DNA from: Kordia sp. TARA_039_SRF
GTDB taxonomy: Bacteria; Bacteroidota; Bacteroidia; Flavobacteriales; Flavobacteriaceae
Assembly (NCBI GenBank): GCA_006383075.2
Contig: SMNH02000008.1
Span: 124,001-188,000, forward strand
Length of the DNA stretch: 64,000 nucleotides
Direction of reading: 5' to 3'
Shown piece after piece: positions 1 to 8,950 of the stretch (within the stretch, counting starts at the first letter, position 1; each line of letters begins with the position of its first letter). The position numbers and the translations under genes are program-made. The notes under the pieces were generated by a model, which saw only the letters and a program-made list of their open reading frames with translations, had not been told where the DNA came from and searched no databases.

Positions 1-98
1 CATCATTTTTAAGAATTAAGCATAGTACACAATAGTATCGGACTTCCCTATAATCCATCTGACTTTAAAAAAACAAATAACAATAAAGAAAGGTGATT

Positions 99-3000
99 AT
101 GAATACTACTTTACCAGAAAAAAACGATATACTCCAAACGACAGTTTGCGGTTTAATACAGCAGCAAATGCTCTGTAAACCTAAGGAACTTGCCATTATT
201 GACGGAACCACAACTATAAATTATGAAACACTTCAGCAAAAAGTAAACGCCGTTGCAGGCGAATTGCAGCATCGAGGAATAGCACAAGGTTCGTTAGTTG
301 CCGTTTGCATGAGTAGGTCTTGGGAATTGATAGCTACTTTGTTAGGAGTTATGCAAGCAGGTTGCGCATATGTTCCGTTAGATCCTAACTATCCGAAAGA
401 ACGAATTGATTATATGTTATCACATTCCAAAGCCATTGCTGCTTTTGTGGATGATGAAAAAACCGCTGACTTATGTGCAGATGTAAACAAAATAATTAGA
501 ATAGATTCCGTTGGAGCGCACATAGAGAAAACCATAAAAGCCACTGAAAACGACTTGGCGTATATCATTTACACTTCGGGCTCTACAGGAAAACCAAAAG
601 GTGTTGCAGTAGCGCAGAAGAACGTGGTGGCTATGGTAGCAGCAACTCGTACTGTATTTAGCGATGAAGAATTGTATGGAATGTTAGCAGCAGCTTCGGT
701 ATGTTTTGATACTTCAGTCCTAGAAATTATAGGGACATTAGCGTTGGGCGGAATGCTCATTTTGGCGAAAAACGCGTTGGAAGTCACACAAATTCCAGCA
801 GCGGACAAATTACGAACAATTGTCATGGTGCCATCATCAGTGCAAGCGTTGTTGGCAACAGAAGATTTACCCAAAGGCATACAAACGTTGGTTTTTGGTG
901 GAGAAGCCTTAAAGCGTTCACTCGTAGCACAAGCGTATGCACAGCCTTCCATTACAAGAGTATTGAATGCGTACGGACCTACCGAAGATACCGTATATTC
1001 TACCATAGCGGAAGTTTCTAAGGATACCGAAATTGTAACGATTGGAAAGTCACACCCAAACTCACGTTCATATATTTTAGATGAAAACTTAAAGCCTGTA
1101 GCAACGGGAGAAGCAGGAGAATTGTATTTGGCAGGAGCAAAATTAGCACAAGGATATTTACACGATACAAAACAAACCAAAGCACGATTTATAACTATAG
1201 AGCCAAATGATGAAATTCAAGACAGTCGTTTGTATAAAACTGGTGATGTTTGTCGCCGATTGCAGAATGGAGAGATTGAATTTTTAGGAAGAGCCGATCA
1301 GCAAGTAAAAATTAGAGGATATCGTATTGAGCTGGAAGAAATAGAATCGGCACTCGAAACTATGACAGGAATTATTGCGGTAGCAGCGGCAGCAATTGAA
1401 GGTGGAATTGGTCAAAAAATACTAACAGCGTATGTTGTAACTAAAGATGCCTCTATCACTGAAGAAGCCATAAAATCATATGCTTCTGAGCAATTGCCAA
1501 CATATATGATTCCGCAAGTAATTACATTTTTGGAAGAATTACCTTTGCTGCCAAATGATAAATTAGATCGAAAAAAACTACAAGAATTAGCAAGCGTAAA
1601 ATCGCCAGAAATAGCAGAAAAGATACAACCTTTAGATATTTTGACTAGAACTGATGACGAAGTAAAAGCAAAAGTTGTGACTAGTATTATCAAGGAAACT
1701 CAAAAAATCTTAAATATTGCAGATGCTCAAACAATTGATTCCAATCAATCTTTTGCAAGTCTTGGCTTAGATTCGCTCACTACAGTAGAATTTAGCAATC
1801 GCATTTCAACTTTAGTAGGAAAAAAAATAGGTGTACGCGCTATTAACGAACACAACACGCCCAATAGTTTGGCAGATTTTATAGTTCACAAAGCAAATTC
1901 AACCAATGAAACAGTAAGCACCACAGAAACTTTTAGCAATACATTGGCTGATTTTCAAACCAATATTCAAGAAAGTTATCCTACGTTTCAAGCAGCAAAT
2001 GCAGCTTCTTGGAGTGCCGATGATAAAAGTAAACTCATCAAAGAAATATTACGCACAGTAAACGACAACCGAAGAAATCCGTACGGAAAAGTGTTACGAA
2101 CAGGAAGTGCAGCCAGAGGCGTTGTGGGCGATGCTTTTAACGATGAAGAACAAGAAGCAATTATTTGGTCTACAAACTTATATTTTGGTTTAAATCGCGA
2201 CTCGAAAGTAATTGAAGAAGCAAGCAAAGCGTTGGAACAATTTGGAACAGGCATGGGAATTTCGGCATCTGCTTCGGGAATGACCAATCAGCATTTAGAT
2301 TTTGAAACAGAATTTGCAGAATTGGTAGGAAAGGAAGACGCATGCTTATTTCCCACAGGCTATACCGCAAATGTAGGAGCTATTTCAGGAATTTTAGGAA
2401 AAAATGATATTGTGGTAATTGACCAATTATGTCACGCTTCTATTGTAGATGGTGCGCGTTTGAGTGGCGCCACTATCCGAACGTTCAAACATAACAATGC
2501 GTCCGATTTGGAAGAAGTTTTACAGTCTGTCGTATCGCCATACAGAACTGTTTTGGTTGTTTTAGAAAGTGTGTATAGCATGGGTGAAGGAACGGCACCA
2601 GTTGCAGAAATAGTTCGTATGGCTAAAAAATACAATGCATTAACGTTTGTAGACGAAGCGCATTCGTTTGGCTTTTATGGTAAAAATGGTGCAGGAATTT
2701 GTGCCGCGCAAGGTGCTACGGAAAATGTAGATTTTTTAATGACCACATTGAGCAAAGCTTTGGGAAGTATTGGCGGAGTTATTGCCGCAAGCAAAGAACA
2801 CATCGGATTGCTCAAAGCATCTTCCAGAGCTTATATTTTTCAAGCGTCTATAAGTCCAGCGGACATTGCTGCAGCATTGACTTCGTTACGATACTTACGT
2901 ACCGATGAAAGCTTACGAGAGCAGTTATGGGATAGAACACGCTATATGCGTCAACGATTTGAAGAAGCTGGTTACGATTTGGGAACAGGCGACGGACCAA

Positions 3001-3659
3001 TCATCACTCCACATTTTGGCGATAAAGAAACGCTGTATGCCATTGTTCAAAATTTATACAAGCGCGGCGTGCAAACCTTAGCCGTTACGTATCCGATTGT
3101 AGAAATGGGTCGAGGGCGTTTGCGATTTATTTGCTCTGCGGCACATACGCATGAAGATATCGACAGAACACTAGCAGCGCTCCAAGAAGCGGAAAAAGAA
3201 GCCAAAGCACAGATGAAAACGGTTAAAAAACTACAAAAAGATACATCTGTTATTAAAGCAGATATATTGCCTTGGGCAACAGAATTTTCAAAATATTTGA
3301 AGCGTTGGATAGGTAATGTTTTGTTACCAGTTCCGAATTTGGGTATTCGTGTACATGTTGAAGGAAACGCAGAAGCTATCAATATTTTGATAAAAGATAA
3401 AATCGTAACCCTACAAGAAACACTGGAAAATGTGCCAACTTGTTCATTAGTATTAAAAAACGCCAAAGCTGTTAAAGCATTACAATCAATAGATGTACAA
3501 GCTTTTTTAGATAGTATATTCAAAGGAACTTGCGTACTCAGTGGACAAGTAGAAGCCTTTATCTGGTTTTTTGCAAGATTGGTAGATTGTCAAAAAGAAA
3601 AACAGCAATCAGAAAAAGATGCGGAAGATGTATCAAAATTAGAAGCAGTTTCAAATTAA
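99..3659 (+). CDS. NRPS-like adenylation–carrier–alpha-oxoamine synthase fusion with SCP2-like C-terminus
   Basis: A single chain of about 1,186 residues with four parts. Residues 10-510 are an AMP-binding adenylation domain (YTSGSTGKPKG near 158, NAYGPTE near 290, YKTGD near 385). Residues 530-610 are a carrier domain with the phosphopantetheine serine in LGLDSL near 558. Residues 650-1030 are a PLP-dependent alpha-oxoamine synthase like BioF/KBL, with VDEAHSFG and the lysine in TTLSKALGS near 886. Residues 1050-1180 resemble an SCP2 sterol-carrier fold. The expected chemistry is activation and tethering of an acyl or aminoacyl group, then decarboxylative condensation with an amino acid to give an alpha-amino ketone; substrates are unknown. 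An upstream GTG at 93 is possible, but ATG at 99 follows a purine-rich AAAGAAAGG and is preferred. The gene ends in a strong terminator, and the genes before it lie outside the window. Confidence 0.85.
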   Translation: MNTTLPEKNDILQTTVCGLIQQQMLCKPKELAIIDGTTTINYETLQQKVNAVAGELQHRGIAQGSLVAVCMSRSWELIATLLGVMQAGCAYVPLDPNYPKERIDYMLSHSKAIAAFVDDEKTADLCADVNKIIRIDSVGAHIEKTIKATENDLAYIIYTSGSTGKPKGVAVAQKNVVAMVAATRTVFSDEELYGMLAAASVCFDTSVLEIIGTLALGGMLILAKNALEVTQIPAADKLRTIVMVPSSVQALLATEDLPKGIQTLVFGGEALKRSLVAQAYAQPSITRVLNAYGPTEDTVYSTIAEVSKDTEIVTIGKSHPNSRSYILDENLKPVATGEAGELYLAGAKLAQGYLHDTKQTKARFITIEPNDEIQDSRLYKTGDVCRRLQNGEIEFLGRADQQVKIRGYRIELEEIESALETMTGIIAVAAAAIEGGIGQKILTAYVVTKDASITEEAIKSYASEQLPTYMIPQVITFLEELPLLPNDKLDRKKLQELASVKSPEIAEKIQPLDILTRTDDEVKAKVVTSIIKETQKILNIADAQTIDSNQSFASLGLDSLTTVEFSNRISTLVGKKIGVRAINEHNTPNSLADFIVHKANSTNETVSTTETFSNTLADFQTNIQESYPTFQAANAASWSADDKSKLIKEILRTVNDNRRNPYGKVLRTGSAARGVVGDAFNDEEQEAIIWSTNLYFGLNRDSKVIEEASKALEQFGTGMGISASASGMTNQHLDFETEFAELVGKEDACLFPTGYTANVGAISGILGKNDIVVIDQLCHASIVDGARLSGATIRTFKHNNASDLEEVLQSVVSPYRTVLVVLESVYSMGEGTAPVAEIVRMAKKYNALTFVDEAHSFGFYGKNGAGICAAQGATENVDFLMTTLSKALGSIGGVIAASKEHIGLLKASSRAYIFQASISPADIAAALTSLRYLRTDESLREQLWDRTRYMRQRFEEAGYDLGTGDGPIITPHFGDKETLYAIVQNLYKRGVQTLAVTYPIVEMGRGRLRFICSAAHTHEDIDRTLAALQEAEKEAKAQMKTVKKLQKDTSVIKADILPWATEFSKYLKRWIGNVLLPVPNLGIRVHVEGNAEAINILIKDKIVTLQETLENVPTCSLVLKNAKAVKALQSIDVQAFLDSIFKGTCVLSGQVEAFIWFFARLVDCQKEKQQSEKDAEDVSKLEAVSN

Positions 3660-3667
3660 AATTATAT

Positions 3668-3708
3668 GTTCCCTTTTGTACAACATTATTGCAAAAGGGA
3701 ACTTTTTT
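3668..3708 (+). terminator. Rho-independent terminator of the adenylation/AOS fusion gene
   Basis: Perfect 11-bp stem GTTCCCTTTTG / CAAAAGGGAAC followed by six T residues, starting 9 bp after the stop codon. Confidence 0.85.
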
Positions 3709-3758
3709 CAATAATCGAGATTTAAAATGCTTCGTGGATTTATCGCAAAGTAGTTTAA

Positions 3759-4217
3759 CTAGCGGAAACTTTTCTTAATGCGATCTAAATTACGCTTATT
3801 ATCACGATCTTTAATCGTTTCACGCTTATCGTGAAGCTTTTTACCTTTAGCTAAGGCGATGGTAAGTTTTGCCAATCCGCGTTCGTTTATAAACAAACGC
3901 AACGGAACAATCGTTAAACCTGAGTTTTTAACTTGTTTATTCAGACTTCGCAATTCCTTCTTATTCAACAACAACTTACGCGTGCTTCTTGGTTTATGGT
4001 TGTAATGTGTGCCAAAAGCATATTCTTCAATATACATATTCACTACAAACAGTTCGCCACGCTCATTAAACTCACAAAAACTTTCGGCAATAGAAGCTTT
4101 GCTCATTCGAATGGATTTAATTTCCGTTCCTGTGAGTACAATTCCAGCGGTATACTTATCTAAGATTTCGTATTGAAAACGCGCTTTTTTATTCTGTATG
4201 TTGATGTTTTTTTGCAT
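3759..4217 (-). CDS. smpB: SsrA-binding protein SmpB
   Basis: 152 residues, the usual SmpB length. It binds tmRNA and is needed for trans-translation rescue of stalled ribosomes. The beta-barrel core shows the family pattern [20 protein letters not shown] near residue 17. A basic C-terminal tail ([18 protein letters not shown]) that enters the mRNA channel is present. It is convergent with the upstream fusion gene and divergent from the OmpW-like gene. The tmRNA gene itself was not seen in the window. Confidence 0.95.
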   Translation of the reverse strand: MQKNINIQNKKARFQYEILDKYTAGIVLTGTEIKSIRMSKASIAESFCEFNERGELFVVNMYIEEYAFGTHYNHKPRSTRKLLLNKKELRSLNKQVKNSGLTIVPLRLFINERGLAKLTIALAKGKKLHDKRETIKDRDNKRNLDRIKKSFR

Positions 4218-4342
4218 GAATTTACAAAGTTACTAACATTTATTGGAATGACAAGTATAACCGCACTGAAGCTTTAAGAATTGAGAAAAGTATCTTTCAA
4301 TAAACTATGACTTTTGTCATTTTTCTTGGAGAAAGTCGCACA

Positions 4343-4350
4343 TACATTTG
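4343..4350 (+). promoter_or_regulatory. Candidate -7 promoter box of the OmpW-like gene
   Basis: TACATTTG matches the Bacteroidota -7 consensus TAnnTTTG exactly and lies 26 bp before the ATG at 4377. No TTTG -33 box is seen at the usual 19-21 bp spacing; the nearest ends 26 bp upstream. Confidence 0.4.
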
Positions 4351-4376
4351 TGTCATAATTATTAAATAATAGACGT

Positions 4377-5030
4377 ATGAAAAAAGCAATTTTTAGTGTT
4401 TTTTTAATGTTAGGAATATTTCAACTAACAGCACAAGAAGATGTACAACAAAAAGATCAAAATACTTTTAAAAAGTGGCAAGTTCGCGCTCGAGTTATTT
4501 CTATAATCCCGAATGAAAGTGCTTCCATAGAAGCCATTGGCGGCGATGTTTCTATTTCTACAGCGTATGTGCCTGAATTAGACTTTACCTATTTCTTCAC
4601 TGAAAACTGGGCAGCAGAATTAATTTTAGGAACCGCAAATCATGATGTTGAAGCTGTAAATACAGCCGCAGGAAATATCGATTTAGGTGATGTTTGGTTG
4701 TTGCCACCAACATTAACATTTCAATACCACTATCCAATAGGAGATTTTAAACCGTATGTTGGTGCCGGAATTAACTATACCATTTTTTATGGAGCCGATG
4801 AAGGTCCTGTTGCAGATGATGTAGATTATGACAATAGTTTCGGATTTGCTTTTCAGGCAGGATTTGATTACGCTTTAAGCGAAAAATGGTTTTTAAACCT
4901 CGATGTTAAAAAAATATTGATTCAAACAGATGCTACTGTCAATGCTAACAGCGCACTAGGAGCAACAGTAGGAGCAGACGTAGACATCAATCCGCTAGTG
5001 ATAGGATTTGGTGTAGGATTGAAGTTTTAA
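4377..5030 (+). CDS. OmpW-family outer membrane beta-barrel protein
   Basis: 217 residues with an N-terminal signal peptide (MKKAIFSVFLMLGIFQLTAQ, cleavage after about residue 20). The mature part has alternating beta strands of an eight-stranded OmpW-like barrel: YVPELDFTYFFTENWAAEL near residue 60, TLTFQYHYP near 115 and FKPYVGAGINYTIFY near 125. The protein ends in phenylalanine (GFGVGLKF), as expected for insertion by the BAM machinery. The family forms narrow hydrophobic channels in the outer membrane; the substrate is unknown. It is monocistronic and ends at a bidirectional terminator. Confidence 0.85.
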   Translation: MKKAIFSVFLMLGIFQLTAQEDVQQKDQNTFKKWQVRARVISIIPNESASIEAIGGDVSISTAYVPELDFTYFFTENWAAELILGTANHDVEAVNTAAGNIDLGDVWLLPPTLTFQYHYPIGDFKPYVGAGINYTIFYGADEGPVADDVDYDNSFGFAFQAGFDYALSEKWFLNLDVKKILIQTDATVNANSALGATVGADVDINPLVIGFGVGLKF

Positions 5031-5062
5031 CTACTTTCACACGAAATATTTGTGTACTAAAA

Positions 5063-5116
5063 AAAGCTGTCTTTAAAGTTCCATTTTTTATCAAACCGAA
5101 CTTTAAAGACAGCTTT
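5063..5116. terminator. Bidirectional terminator between convergent genes
   Basis: 19-bp perfect inverted repeat (arms 5063-5081 and 5098-5116, beginning AAAGCTGTCTTTAAAG) between the OmpW-like gene and the phosphatase gene. A-runs on the left and T-rich DNA on the right suit termination in both directions. Confidence 0.8.
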
Positions 5117-5138
5117 CTTTGTTAAGATGGTCAACTCG

Positions 5139-5666
5139 TTAATTTACCGTCAACAATTGTGCAGTTTTAGAATCGCCTGAAATAGTGACGATGTATAAAT
5201 TTCCGTTATTATCATCGGCAATGGATTCGTAATCTTCTCGTTGCAATAAACGATTTACAAAATACGGCGTGGTATTGCTATGTCCGACAATTAACACAGT
5301 TTTTCCTTTGGTTTCTTTTAAAAAACGATCCATTTGCAAACCTCTAGGGTCGTAAATTTTAATAGGCAATTTTTTAGCATCTGCGGTTGGTTGCGCAGTT
5401 TGTTTTGTTCTGTTGTAATCTGTGGAATAAATAGCGTCAAAAGGAACTTTTTCAAATACGGAAGCCCAATATGCCGCTCGGTTATTTCCTTGTTTGGTCA
5501 AATCGGGATTTCTATTTTCCTTATCAGAACGGTCTTTTTCTGCGTGACGAATTAAGTAATACACAGAAGTTTGTGTTTCTGCAGACTGATTATCGTCTTT
5601 TTTTTCTTGTGCAAAACAATTGAGAACTAAGAAAAGGCTCAATACGAGCAATACATTTTTTTTCAT
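5139..5666 (-). CDS. Secreted histidine phosphatase superfamily protein
   Basis: 175 residues with a signal peptide (MKKNVLLVLSLFLVLNCFAQ), so probably periplasmic. The phosphoglycerate mutase-like fold is shown by YLIRHAEKDR near residue 37, where the RHA histidine becomes phosphorylated, IYSTDYNRTKQTA near 80, and the second histidine in VGHSNTTP near 128. The substrate cannot be told from sequence; relatives are SixA-like or broad phosphomonoesterases. It lies 17 bp downstream of deoD, so it is probably the last gene of the deoC-deoD unit, where a phosphatase could act on sugar phosphates or nucleotides. Confidence 0.85.
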   Translation of the reverse strand: MKKNVLLVLSLFLVLNCFAQEKKDDNQSAETQTSVYYLIRHAEKDRSDKENRNPDLTKQGNNRAAYWASVFEKVPFDAIYSTDYNRTKQTAQPTADAKKLPIKIYDPRGLQMDRFLKETKGKTVLIVGHSNTTPYFVNRLLQREDYESIADDNNGNLYIVTISGDSKTAQLLTVN

Positions 5667-5683
5667 AAAAGGTGTCTTTGTTG

Positions 5684-6382
5684 TTAACTGATAGCAAGCG
5701 CAATGTCAATCATTTCATTAAAAGTTTGCGCACGCTCTTCGGAAGTTGTGCTTTCATGTGTCACCAAACTATCCGATATAGTGAGTAAAGATAGTGCTTT
5801 TACTTGAAAACGCGCTGCAATGGTATACAAAGCAGAAGTTTCCATTTCTACACATAAAACACCGTATTTTGCCCATTTTTTATAATAATCAGCGTCTTCT
5901 TGGTAAAAAATATCACTGGTTAAGATGTTTCCCGCTTTTACAGGAATGTTTTTTTCTTTGGCAGCAGCAATCGCATGCATAAATAATTCAGCATTGGCAG
6001 TTGGCGCAAAGTTTTCTCCCGCAAAGGGCAAATCGTTCATACTATTGTTAGACGAAGCTGACATGGCAACGACAATATCTCTAATTTTTACGTCTTTTTG
6101 GTACGAACCAGCGCTTCCTACACGAATCAGTTTTTGTACATCATATTCGTTGATGAGTTCGTGTGCATAAATAGAAATTGAGGGTGCGCCCATTCCCGTT
6201 CCTTGTACAGAAACAGGTTTTCCTTTGTACGTTCCTGTAAAGCCAAACATACCACGAACATCGTTGTATAGTTTGGGGTTTTCTAAAAAAGTTTCCGCAA
6301 TCCATTTGGCACGCATCGGATCGCCTGGTAATAAAACTGTAGGAGCAATGTCTCCTTTTTTTGCGTTGATATGTACGCTCAT
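5684..6382 (-). CDS. deoD: Purine-nucleoside phosphorylase DeoD
   Basis: 232 residues, the typical length of the hexameric bacterial enzyme. It splits purine (deoxy)nucleosides with phosphate into free base and (deoxy)ribose-1-phosphate. Family signatures are [19 protein letters not shown] at the start, [16 protein letters not shown] near residue 62, the VEMETSALY substrate-binding stretch near 178, and SDSLVTHE near 203. Its start codon is 3 bp from the deoC stop, so the two are surely co-transcribed for deoxynucleoside breakdown. Confidence 0.95.
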   Translation of the reverse strand: MSVHINAKKGDIAPTVLLPGDPMRAKWIAETFLENPKLYNDVRGMFGFTGTYKGKPVSVQGTGMGAPSISIYAHELINEYDVQKLIRVGSAGSYQKDVKIRDIVVAMSASSNNSMNDLPFAGENFAPTANAELFMHAIAAAKEKNIPVKAGNILTSDIFYQEDADYYKKWAKYGVLCVEMETSALYTIAARFQVKALSLLTISDSLVTHESTTSEERAQTFNEMIDIALAIS

Positions 6383-6385
6383 ATT

Positions 6386-7051
6386 TTAATAGTTATTTTG
6401 TGCAGAAGTTCCTGAAACAATGGCAATTCCGTTAGATGTTCCAATACGTGAAACTCCAGCATTGATGTATTTGATAGCCGTTTCCGCATCGCGAATTCCG
6501 CCAGAAGCTTTTAGTTGTGCTTTTCCGTTGACAGCATTTTTCATGAGTTCAATCGCTTCTAAAGTCGCGCCGCCAGTTCCAAAGCCTGTAGACGTTTTTA
6601 CGAAATCGGCTCCAGCTTCTACTGCAATTTCAGAAGCTTTTACAATTTCTTCTTCCGAAAGGTAACAGGTTTCAATAATGACCTTTAAGATAGCAGTATT
6701 TGCGAGTGTTTTTAAACACATGATTTCGTGCTTTACTTCTGCAAATTTTCCAGATTTTAACAAACCGATATTGATGACCATATCAAATTCGTCTGCGCCA
6801 TCTTCTTTGGCTTGCAACATCTCGCCAATTTTCCCTTTAAGATTCATCGAGCCAAGCGGAAAACCAATCACACAACAAACTTTTACATCAGTGTCTTTTG
6901 GAAGAAATTCTTTCGCTGTTTTTACATACGAACTGTTGACGCAAACCGAGAAAAAGTTGTGTTCCACAGCTTCTTTACACAGTTGTTCAATATCTGCAAT
7001 TGTTGCCGTTGGTTTTAGCAATGTATGGTCAATATAGCGATGAAGATTCAT
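6386..7051 (-). CDS. deoC: Deoxyribose-phosphate aldolase DeoC
   Basis: 221 residues. This class I aldolase splits 2-deoxyribose-5-phosphate to acetaldehyde and glyceraldehyde-3-phosphate. The TIM-barrel signatures are IDHTLLKPTAT at residue 7, LKVIIETCYL near 122, the Schiff-base lysine in DFVKTSTGFGTGGAT near 150, and KASGGIRD near 182. It is the first gene of deoC-deoD-phosphatase. Upstream lies a 370-bp intergenic region with repeats but no recognised DeoR-type operator. Confidence 0.95.
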   Translation of the reverse strand: MNLHRYIDHTLLKPTATIADIEQLCKEAVEHNFFSVCVNSSYVKTAKEFLPKDTDVKVCCVIGFPLGSMNLKGKIGEMLQAKEDGADEFDMVINIGLLKSGKFAEVKHEIMCLKTLANTAILKVIIETCYLSEEEIVKASEIAVEAGADFVKTSTGFGTGGATLEAIELMKNAVNGKAQLKASGGIRDAETAIKYINAGVSRIGTSNGIAIVSGTSAQNNY

Positions 7052-7275
7052 GAAGTCTTTTGTTTGGCGTAAAGATAGTTAAAAACAAACTTTGAAAAAC
7101 TGATAAAAAACAGCTCTTTCGATATAAATTTAGTTTCGACTTAAAAAAACGTGTAAACAATACAAATTTAGCTTCTTACTTTCGTTTTCTTTGCTCGCCC
7201 AAAGAAAAGAAACAAAAGAAAAGGCGCTTTTCCAGAGGTGTTTTTAGTTTTTCTTTTTTGGAGAAAAACTAAAAC

Positions 7276-7399
7276 CGTAGTAATTTTTCGAAATTCTGAT
7301 TTGTCAAGCTCTATTTTTCAGTTTTGAAATTTATATAGTAATCATTTATAAATATTCGATAAACTTCTACGAAAAATTACTACTACACTGCGGAAAAGA
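7276..7399. repeat. Intergenic repeat element bounded by inverted repeats
   Basis: In the 7052-7422 gene-free stretch, GTAGTAATTTTTCG (7277-7290) is the inverted copy of CGAAAAATTACTAC (7370-7383). The right end (7370-7399) recurs in another gene-free stretch at 11507-11536 with 26 of 30 bases identical. Polypurine/polypyrimidine DNA (7185-7265) precedes it. It may be a small MITE-like or REP-like element; no ORF is inside. Confidence 0.5.
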
Positions 7400-7422
7400 A
7401 CGAAATCTAACTTTTTTATTTA

Positions 7423-7911
7423 TCACGAAACCATTGCCAAGCGTAAACTTTTTATGCGTTCGTCAAAAGTTGATTCTTCTACAGGAAGTTGTACGTTTTC
7501 GAATAATTCTAAGAAGTAATCATTGTGTTCATGTGCTTTTCCTTTTAAGACGTTGAAGTGAACAAACGAGCTCCACATGACAGCTTTGAGTACTGTTTTA
7601 TCTTTGTTGTACATGCGAATTTCCACTAACAATTGCTTTTTTCCGTAGTGAATTAATTGTGATTGAATCGTGACGGTTTCCATGACCAATGCGGGACGTA
7701 TATACGCGATTTGATGCGAGCCCACAACCCAAGTAGTGCCCGTGTTTTTAGCATTTTCGAATATGTTTAGATTGTATTGTGCAATCAATTGGTCTTCACG
7801 CGCGTTGATGAGATAATCCAAGTATTTACTGTTGTTGAGGTGATTTAACGGATCGCAATCTTGAAATCTTATAGTTGCGGTGCTTTCTAGAATTTTAGGT
7901 AAATCTTTCAT
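7423..7911 (-). CDS. Acyl-CoA thioesterase of the hotdog (YbgC/FadM) family
   Basis: 162 residues with a hotdog fold: FQDCDPLNHLNNSKYLDY near residue 16, where the aspartate aligns with the catalytic residue of 4-hydroxybenzoyl-CoA thioesterases, followed by WVVGSHQIAYIRPA near 61. It probably hydrolyses acyl-CoA in the cytoplasm; chain-length preference is unknown. It is immediately downstream of a TetR regulator on the same strand, and a perfect palindrome matching the regulator's own upstream site lies just before its start. Confidence 0.85.
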   Translation of the reverse strand: MKDLPKILESTATIRFQDCDPLNHLNNSKYLDYLINAREDQLIAQYNLNIFENAKNTGTTWVVGSHQIAYIRPALVMETVTIQSQLIHYGKKQLLVEIRMYNKDKTVLKAVMWSSFVHFNVLKGKAHEHNDYFLELFENVQLPVEESTFDERIKSLRLAMVS

Positions 7912-7924
7912 AGTATGTGTTTTT

Positions 7925-7944
7925 AATATACCAATTGGTATATT
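7925..7944. promoter_or_regulatory. TetR-type operator upstream of the thioesterase gene
   Basis: Perfect 20-bp palindrome AATATACCAATTGGTATATT, 13 bp before the thioesterase start codon. Its core TATACCAATYGGTATA recurs upstream of the adjacent TetR gene. Confidence 0.8.
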
Positions 7945-7963
7945 TTTAGGTAAAAAAATAGTG

Positions 7964-8560
7964 TTATGCTTTTAATTGCTGTTGTATCATTTGGTCAATT
8001 TGGTTCATGGTGTCTTGAATGTAAAAATCGTCATCCATCGTATACGCCATAAAAATAGCGCCTTGTATCATAGTATCAATTCGTTTTGCTGCATGCATGG
8101 CATTGATTTCATCTGAAATTTCTCCACAGGCAATACCATCTTCAATAATCGTTGCCAGTTGGTCTTGAATACGCTGAATAATCGTGCGGACTTTTTGCAA
8201 CAACAGTGTATTTTGATTGTTCGCGTCCACGCCGACATTTAAAATAGGACAACCGCCCATTTTGTTCGTGTATAAATAATAATTGCGATAGAAATCGGTA
8301 ATTAAATACAACTTTTCAATAGGAGAGTCGCTTTTGTCCATGTGCTTTACCAATTCTTTCATCAGCAGTTTTACCATGTACTTAAATGAAGCAATGGCAA
8401 GTTCTTCTTTATTCTTAAAGTTGCCGTAAATCGCGCCTTTGGTCAAACCTGTTGCGTTGGTAATATCCGAAATACTTGTCGCAGCATAGCCATTTTTATT
8501 AAAGATAGGCGCAACGGTTTCTATAATATATGCAGCAGTTTTTTCGGCTTTGGTAATCAT
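7964..8560 (-). CDS. TetR/AcrR family transcriptional regulator
   Basis: 198 residues from the ATG at 8560 (MITKAEKTAAYIIETVAPIF). A longer frame starting at 8590 would run into the operator at 8583-8598, so the internal ATG is preferred. The N-terminal HTH reads TSISDITNATGLTKGAIYGNFKNKEEL near residue 28, typical of TetR. The C-terminal ligand domain (residues 60-195) resembles TetR_C proteins with GGCPILNVGVD. It probably represses itself and the downstream thioesterase, releasing DNA on binding a lipophilic or acyl ligand (inference). Confidence 0.9.
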   Translation of the reverse strand: MITKAEKTAAYIIETVAPIFNKNGYAATSISDITNATGLTKGAIYGNFKNKEELAIASFKYMVKLLMKELVKHMDKSDSPIEKLYLITDFYRNYYLYTNKMGGCPILNVGVDANNQNTLLLQKVRTIIQRIQDQLATIIEDGIACGEISDEINAMHAAKRIDTMIQGAIFMAYTMDDDFYIQDTMNQIDQMIQQQLKA

Positions 8561-8582
8561 GTGGTAAAGATAGTTAAAAAAA

Positions 8583-8598
8583 TATACCAATCGGTATA
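8583..8598. promoter_or_regulatory. TetR-type operator upstream of the tetR gene
   Basis: TATACCAATCGGTATA, a palindrome with one central mismatch, 22 bp before the regulator's ATG. It shares its half-sites with the perfect palindrome at 7925-7944, supporting autoregulation. Confidence 0.8.
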
Positions 8599-8701
8599 AA
8601 ATAAGTTTTTATTGTAAAAACGTAGTGGAAGTATTGTTTCTGTGTAGTTGTAAGTGTTTGATTATTAGTAAATTTATATAACTTAATTTAAAACTCACAT
8701 C

Positions 8702-8899
8702 ATGAAAAAAAGACATTTGACTATAAAGTTAGCTTTGAAAAAAAATGTAATAGCTTCTTTAGCTGCTAATAAAGTTATGGGAGGAACAGCCAATGCAACT
8801 CCTGTTGACGATCCTCTGACGCATAATAGCTTATGCCCAATTGAAACCTGTTCGTGTACCGATCCTAAATTTGATAATTGCAAGCCAATTGAAGTATAA
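8702..8899 (+). CDS. LxLKK-leader peptide, putative RiPP (class I lanthipeptide-type) precursor
   Basis: 65 residues. The leader reads MKKRHLTIKLALKKNVIASL, then a GG at about residues 27-28 (VMGGTANATP). The Ser/Thr- and Cys-containing core ends in CPIETCSCTDPKFDNC. LxLKKxxIAxL leaders ending in GG are known for Bacteroidota lanthipeptide-type precursors. No modification enzyme is nearby, so the product type is an inference. It is the first of three tandem peptide genes (8702, 8951, 9226), probably one transcript ending at 9534-9574. Confidence 0.75.
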   Translation: MKKRHLTIKLALKKNVIASLAANKVMGGTANATPVDDPLTHNSLCPIETCSCTDPKFDNCKPIEV

Positions 8900-8950
8900 C
8901 AAATATTGTTTTATCTACAGAAAATATATTTAAAAGCGTACTATAACGAC

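Noticed and set aside
1-98. A gene end or promoter at the left edge
   Set aside because: Too short to judge; no clear -33/-7 pair or coding frame.
8610-8624. TATTGTAAAAACGTA before the first peptide cluster as another promoter palindrome
   Set aside because: Two key positions differ, the TAnnTTT box at 22 bp is absent, and the ATG is 77 bp away instead of 57.
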